A stretch of 64,000 bases of DNA from Candidatus Kuenenia stuttgartensis (GTDB taxonomy: Bacteria > Planctomycetota > Phycisphaerae > Phycisphaerales > SM1A02), in NCBI GenBank assembly GCA_945902075.1, contig CAMDMA010000009.1:1-64000 (forward strand), read 5' to 3'. The notes under the pieces are model-generated. The model saw only the letters and a program-made list of their open reading frames with translations. It ran no database searches and had not been told where the DNA came from. How positions within the stretch are numbered: position 1 is the first letter of the stretch; each line of letters starts with the position of its first letter. This document shows positions 60,159 through 64,000 of this stretch, in pieces. The position numbers and the translations under genes are program-made.

Positions 60159-60170
60159 AGATACGTATCT
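60159..60170. promoter_or_regulatory. 12-bp perfect palindrome upstream of hppA
   Basis: AGATACGTATCT is a perfect palindrome 62 bp before the hppA start. It could be an operator, or it may simply contain a -10-like TATCTT. Confidence 0.35.
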
Positions 60171-60191
60171 TTTGTCCTAGTCATTTTCCTA

Positions 60192-60211
60192 GTGGAGTTT
60201 GAAGACTCCAC
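60192..60211 (+). promoter_or_regulatory. Hairpin in the hppA leader
   Basis: GTGGAGT (60192-60198) and ACTCCAC (60205-60211) form a 7-bp stem around TTGAAG. The alternative TTG start at 60199 lies in its loop, which favours the ATG at 60232. Confidence 0.45.
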
Positions 60212-60231
60212 GCAGTTGGAAGACAGCCAAT

Positions 60232-62727
60232 ATGCAGACTGCCTTCACGCGCACGGGCCGGGCGATGGTTGCCCTGATCCCCGTCTTCGTAGCTTCCGCG
60301 GCATTCGCCGGCGAAGCAGATCTCAAACTCCCCGCCATCAAAGACGTCACCTTCGGAGGTGCCCTCACGGGGTGGAACCTCATGATGGGTGGGCTCGCGA
60401 TCGCCGTGCTCGGGGCGCTCTTCGGTTTTGTGCAGTACAAGCAGACGGTCAGTCTGCCAGCGCATAAGTCGATGCTTGCTGTTTCCAACATCATTTGGGA
60501 GACATGCAAGAGTTACATGTGGCAGCAAGGCAAGTACCTCGCGGTGCTCTGGATCTTGATTGCTGGCGCGATCCTCTTTTACTTCGGCTATCTCGAGCAC
60601 AAGAGCGCGCGCGACCTCGCAGTGATTCTCGCAAGCTCCGTCCTCGGCATTCTCGGTAGCTACGGAGTGTCTTGGTTCGGCATTCGCATCAATACGCAAG
60701 CCAACTCGCGCACAGCATTCGCGTCGCTGCGCGGTTACCCACTGCCCGTACTCAGCATTCCGCTGAAGTCGGGAATGTCGATCGGCATGCTGCTGGTGTC
60801 TGTCGAACTCTTCTTCATGATCTGCATTCTGATGTTCCTCCCGAAGGAGCTCGTCGGACCGTCGTTCATTGGCTTCGCGATCGGTGAGTCGCTCGGTGCA
60901 GCGGCACTCCGTATCTGCGGTGGCATCTTCACCAAGATCGCGGACATTGGTGCCGATCTCATGAAGATCGTCTTCAAGCTTCCAGAGGACGATCCAAAGA
61001 ACCCCGGCGTGATTGCGGACTGCACCGGCGACAACGCAGGTGACTCTGTCGGCCCAACTGCGGACGGATTTGAAACGTACGGCGTCACTGGCGTTGCGCT
61101 CATCGCCTTCCTCGCGCTCTCGCTTGGCGACGTCGGTGAGGCTGGCATCATGTGCGGCAAGCTGATCGTGTGGCTCTTTGCCATGCGCGCGCTCATGATT
61201 GTGACTTCTCTCGTTTCTTACTTCGTGAACGAAGCGATCTCAAAGGCGCGTTTCGGAAACCTCAAGGACTTCCACGAAGAAGCGCCACTCACCTGGCTTG
61301 TCTGGATCACTTCGGTGCTGTCGATCGCTGTGACCTTCGTCGCAAGTAAGGTGCTTCTTGGTGACATCACTTACAACGGTGTGGCTCTTCCGTCACTCTG
61401 GTGGGCACTCAGCGTGATCATCAGCTGCGGCACCATCGCGGGCGCACTTATTCCGGAGTTCACGAAGGTCTTCACTTCGACAAACTCTGGGCACGTGAAG
61501 GAAGTCGTCAACGCGTCCAAGCAAGGTGGCGCGTCGCTCAACATTCTCTCCGGTTTCGTCGCAGGTAACTACTCCGCGTTCTGGAAGGGCCTCGTCATCG
61601 CCGGACTGATGGCGCTCGGCTGGCGCTTCTCGATGGACGAAGGCGTCAAGGCGATCATGCCGACGATGTACTCCTTCGCGGGTCCGATCTTCGCGTTCGG
61701 TCTCATTGCCTTCGGCTTCCTCGGAATGGGTCCAGTGACCATCGCCGTCGACAGCTTCGGTCCGGTGACGGACAATGCGCAGTCGGTGTACGAACTTTCC
61801 CGCATCGAGAGCCTCCCGAACATCCGCGAGGAACTCAAGCGTGACTTCAACATCGACCCTGACTTCGAGAGTGCGAAGTACACGCTTGAGAAGGGCGATG
61901 GCGCAGGCAACACCTTTAAGGCAACTGCCAAGCCAGTGCTCATCGGAACTGCCGTCGTCGGTGCAACCACCATGGTGTTTGGCATCATTCTTGCGCTCAT
62001 CAAGAGTCGCGCGGAAGGTGGCGCGGACGCTACCGATGAGCAACTTGCAGCGGCTGCGACGGACGTTGTCGGTCGCCTCTCCATCGTGCAGCCTGAGGTC
62101 CTCCTTGGACTCCTTGTCGGTGGTGCAGTGATCTACTGGTTCACGGGCGCAGCGACGCAAGCTGTCGTCACCGGCGCGTACAGCGCAGTCGTCTTCATCA
62201 AGAAGAACATCAATCTCGACAAGGCTGAAGCGAGCATTGAAGACGCGAAGGAAGTCGTGAAGATCTGCACGATTTACGCGCAGAAGGGCATGACGAACAT
62301 CTTTATGGTCGTCTTCTTCTTCGCGCTTGGTCTGCCGTTCTTTGATCCGTTCTTCTTCATCGGTTACCTCATTGCGATGGCCTTCTTCGGCCTTTATCAA
62401 GCGTTCTTCATGGCGAACGCCGGTGGCGCGTGGGACAACGCAAAGAAGATCGTTGAAGTCGAAATGCGCGCGAAGGGGACTGAGCTTCACGCGGCGACCG
62501 TTGTGGGCGACACCGTCGGTGATCCTTTCAAGGACACCAGCTCGGTTGCGCTCAACCCCGTCATCAAGTTCACGACACTCTTCGGCCTCCTCGCCGTCGA
62601 GATCGCGATTGCGATGGGCGACAGCCCAGCCAAGATTTGGATCGCCATTGGTTGCTCGGCAATCGCGTGCTTCTTCGTGTGGCGCAGCTTCTACGGCATG
62701 CGCATTCCAGCAGACGCCAAAGACTAA
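60232..62727 (+). CDS. hppA: Membrane-bound, ion-pumping pyrophosphatase
   Basis: Couples pyrophosphate hydrolysis to H+ or Na+ transport across the membrane. The 831-residue protein has about sixteen hydrophobic segments and a possible signal peptide (residues 1-28). Catalytic loops are divergent but recognisable: GGIFTKIADIGADL, PEDDPKNPGVIADCTGDNAG, DSVGPTADGFETYGVTG, and GDTVGDPFKDTSSVALN near the C-terminus. The cation-site motif reads GNTFKA with Lys563, which in this family marks potassium-independent enzymes; the pumped ion cannot be told. Start at the ATG 60232; a TTG 33 nt upstream lies in a hairpin loop. Confidence 0.93.
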   Translation: MQTAFTRTGRAMVALIPVFVASAAFAGEADLKLPAIKDVTFGGALTGWNLMMGGLAIAVLGALFGFVQYKQTVSLPAHKSMLAVSNIIWETCKSYMWQQGKYLAVLWILIAGAILFYFGYLEHKSARDLAVILASSVLGILGSYGVSWFGIRINTQANSRTAFASLRGYPLPVLSIPLKSGMSIGMLLVSVELFFMICILMFLPKELVGPSFIGFAIGESLGAAALRICGGIFTKIADIGADLMKIVFKLPEDDPKNPGVIADCTGDNAGDSVGPTADGFETYGVTGVALIAFLALSLGDVGEAGIMCGKLIVWLFAMRALMIVTSLVSYFVNEAISKARFGNLKDFHEEAPLTWLVWITSVLSIAVTFVASKVLLGDITYNGVALPSLWWALSVIISCGTIAGALIPEFTKVFTSTNSGHVKEVVNASKQGGASLNILSGFVAGNYSAFWKGLVIAGLMALGWRFSMDEGVKAIMPTMYSFAGPIFAFGLIAFGFLGMGPVTIAVDSFGPVTDNAQSVYELSRIESLPNIREELKRDFNIDPDFESAKYTLEKGDGAGNTFKATAKPVLIGTAVVGATTMVFGIILALIKSRAEGGADATDEQLAAAATDVVGRLSIVQPEVLLGLLVGGAVIYWFTGAATQAVVTGAYSAVVFIKKNINLDKAEASIEDAKEVVKICTIYAQKGMTNIFMVVFFFALGLPFFDPFFFIGYLIAMAFFGLYQAFFMANAGGAWDNAKKIVEVEMRAKGTELHAATVVGDTVGDPFKDTSSVALNPVIKFTTLFGLLAVEIAIAMGDSPAKIWIAIGCSAIACFFVWRSFYGMRIPADAKD

Positions 62728-62750
62728 GTTTCTGCAACATGCAAACATCG

Positions 62751-62777
62751 CAGGCCGCCTGGAAGGGCGGCCTGTTT
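62751..62777 (+). terminator. Terminator after hppA
   Basis: CAGGCCGCC (62751-62759) and GGCGGCCTG (62766-62774) form a perfect 9-bp stem with a TGGAAG loop, followed by TTTC. It lies 24 nt after the hppA stop. Confidence 0.85.
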
Positions 62778-62843
62778 CATTGTCTGAAGAGAGATGTGAT
62801 GAACCGTACGAGTGCGCGAATTGCGCGGGCCGTCACAACTCGC

Positions 62844-63587
62844 TCACGGAAGTCGAAGATCAACACGCGCAGCGAGCTCAGCAAACTTCCGGCTTGGACA
62901 CGAAGTCGCATCAACGCGTCCGCCTGAAGGATGCAGAAATCCAAGCTTCCACGCGTGGAGTCCAAGCGTCCGCTCATCGACTTTCGTGGACGGAAGAAGG
63001 CGCGCACCCACGCCGTAGAGCGGGTCGCCGTCAACGGGAAACCCAAGATGCGCCATGTGAACGCGGATTTGGTGCAGACGACCGCTGCGGGGTACGCAGG
63101 CGACAAGGGTATGAGAAGTGCTTGTCGCCAGGACTTCGACATCGGTGACGGCAGGCTTGGCGCCGCGCGTGATGATGCTCACGAGGCGTGTGCCCTCTGC
63201 TGACGACACGCGACGCTCTTCGAGGTCAAGTTTGACAGTCTGTGTGCCAGCTTGCATGCGTCCTTTGACGATGGCGAGATATATCTTCTCGACGGTTCGC
63301 GCTTCAAACTGCGCCCGAACAGCGTCATAGGCCTCTGGATCAAGCGCAAACGCAACGCATCCGCTGGTCTGTCGGTCGAGGCGGTGAAGCAACCCGTAGT
63401 CGCGTCGTTCGCCGAGTTGGAGCAACTTTCCGCCGAAGCGCGCCACAAGCGCGTTCAGCAAACTGTCATCACGGTGTGACCGCCCAGGCTCCGTCACGAC
63501 TCCCGGCGCTTTGTTGGCAACGACGATTCGCGTGTCCTCATGCGCGATTTCGAGGCGGATGCGATTGTTTGGAGTGGGCTGGGACAC
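62844..63587 (-). CDS. RluA-family RNA pseudouridine synthase
   Basis: The 247-residue protein has the catalytic motif LLHRLDRQTSGCVAFAL with Asp near residue 70. It also has VVANKAPGVVTEPGRSH at the N-terminus, RSGRLHQIRVHMAHLG and FPVDGDPLYG. No S4 domain is present. The substrate uridine cannot be named. The GTG start is preceded by TAGAGT (63594-63599 on the minus strand) with a 6-nt spacer. GGAGG lies only 1 nt before the GTG, too close to act as a ribosome-binding site, so a leaderless message is likely. Confidence 0.9.
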   Translation of the reverse strand: MSQPTPNNRIRLEIAHEDTRIVVANKAPGVVTEPGRSHRDDSLLNALVARFGGKLLQLGERRDYGLLHRLDRQTSGCVAFALDPEAYDAVRAQFEARTVEKIYLAIVKGRMQAGTQTVKLDLEERRVSSAEGTRLVSIITRGAKPAVTDVEVLATSTSHTLVACVPRSGRLHQIRVHMAHLGFPVDGDPLYGVGARLLPSTKVDERTLGLHAWKLGFLHPSGGRVDATSCPSRKFAELAARVDLRLP

Positions 63588-63593
63588 GCCTCC

Positions 63594-63625
63594 ACTCTAC
63601 CCATCCGTGCGGCGGCGGGTACGAT
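63594..63625. promoter_or_regulatory. Divergent leaderless promoters
   Basis: TAGAGT on the minus strand (63594-63599) and TACGAT on the plus strand (63620-63625) serve the genes starting at 63587 and 63633. Only 45 bp lie between the two start codons. Confidence 0.55.
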
Positions 63626-63632
63626 TGACTGT

Positions 63633-64000
63633 ATGCGTACCCTTGGAGTCAACTCACGTCTCAAGCCGTTTGGAGCGACCATCTTTGCCGAGATGACCGC
63701 GCTCGCCGTCAAGCACGGCGCTGTCAATCTTGGGCAGGGCGCGCCCGACTTCGATGGCCCAGATTTCGTCAAAGAAGCTGCGATCAAGGCCATTCGCGAT
63801 GGGCGCGGTCAATACGCACGCATGACGGGACTACCCGAACTCACCGCGGCGATTGCCGCGCGATTCGAGAAGACGAGTGGACTTTCATACGAAGCGGAAC
63901 GCGACGTGGTGGTGACCTGCGGCGCGACCGAGGCGATTCTCGACTGCATGCTTGCGTTGCTTGAACCGGGCGACGAGGTCATTCTCTTTGAGCCTTTCTA
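63633..64000 (+). CDS. Class I/II aminotransferase, N-terminal part
   Basis: The first 122 residues of a fold-type I PLP enzyme are visible, running off the window. Signatures are NLGQGAPDFDGPDFVKEAA, QYARMTGLPELTAAIA and VVVTCGATEAILDCMLALL. This matches the methionine/aromatic aminotransferase (YbdL/KAT-like) or DapC-type subgroup. The active-site lysine is outside the window, so the substrate cannot be narrowed. The ATG has TACGAT 7 nt upstream and no Shine-Dalgarno sequence. Confidence 0.85.
   Translation, partial: MRTLGVNSRLKPFGATIFAEMTALAVKHGAVNLGQGAPDFDGPDFVKEAAIKAIRDGRGQYARMTGLPELTAAIAARFEKTSGLSYEAERDVVVTCGATEAILDCMLALLEPGDEVILFEPF

Noticed and set aside
61393-62748. 451-aa minus-strand frame antisense to hppA
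   Set aside because: A shadow of the strongly biased hppA codons; highly charged, no known motif, no start signal.
1-64000. Prophage, insertion sequence or integrative element
   Set aside because: No transposase, integrase, phage structural gene or flanking inverted repeats were seen; both ends of the window and all gaps look like ordinary chromosome.

Overview
The window looks like chromosomal DNA of a planctomycete of the Phycisphaerae type. The grounds are moderately high GC, two secreted proteins ending in paired LDGDG..DL..LLxxWG (dockerin-like) C-termini, a divergent membrane pyrophosphatase, many lipoprotein and TlpA-type thiol-redox proteins, and the way the mreBCD cluster is introduced by two small membrane proteins. 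The placement is an inference from gene content; no rRNA gene is present. No phage, insertion sequence, CRISPR array or transfer island was seen: this is a housekeeping region with several unusual lineage-specific genes.

Layout. 1-7 kb, mostly minus strand: the N-terminal part of a coiled-coil membrane protein, topA, miaA, pgk. 7-12.7 kb, plus strand: TlpA-TPR protein, rpe, accD, lnt, HEAT-repeat lipoprotein. 13-17 kb: a cell-shape cluster (coiled-coil membrane protein, 62-aa membrane protein, mreB, mreC, mreD). 17-22 kb: a GlmU-like nucleotidyl/acyltransferase overlapping polA, then tRNA-Asp. 22-27 kb: CNHC thioredoxin-like protein, zinc-ribbon membrane protein, an ECF sigma factor, a NarL-type response regulator, an RluA-type pseudouridine synthase, a lipoprotein coupled to a degenerate amidohydrolase, and a UbiE/MenG methyltransferase. 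28-33 kb: a CarH-like B12-domain protein without ligands, an ECF sigma factor coupled to a membrane protein, a large exported protein, tilS. 32.7-35.4 kb: two MauE/DoxX-like membrane proteins fused to thioredoxin-like domains with paired CxxC motifs. 35.5-40.1 kb: a photolyase-like Fe-S protein, a TIGR01777 epimerase and a classical photolyase in one tight run. 40-49.5 kb: MFS transporter, tRNA-Arg, MazG-type pyrophosphohydrolase, HIT protein, trpA, lexA, class V aminotransferase, lipoproteins, truncated haemoglobin, SPOR lipoprotein. 49.5-56 kb: an acyl-CoA ligase and two large secreted dockerin-type proteins. 56-64 kb: peroxiredoxin, TlpA paralogue, DUF1573 lipoprotein, methyltransferase, tRNA-Gly, membrane pyrophosphatase, a second RluA-type synthase and the start of a class I aminotransferase.

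Two genome-wide habits stand out. First, at least sixteen genes have a TANNNT -10 box only 6-8 nt before the start codon and no Shine-Dalgarno sequence, so leaderless transcription seems common. Second, short tandem repeats of unrelated 11-24 bp units sit repeatedly at gene ends. In several cases the repeated unit contains the stop or start codon of the adjacent gene, as if gene termini had been copied in tandem.

The best candidates for undescribed biology are the double-CxxC MauE fusion proteins, the ligand-less CarH-like protein with an 18-bp palindrome upstream, the Cys-rich secreted module repeated in the dockerin proteins, the gene-terminus tandem repeats, and the well-initiated ORF that runs into lexA.
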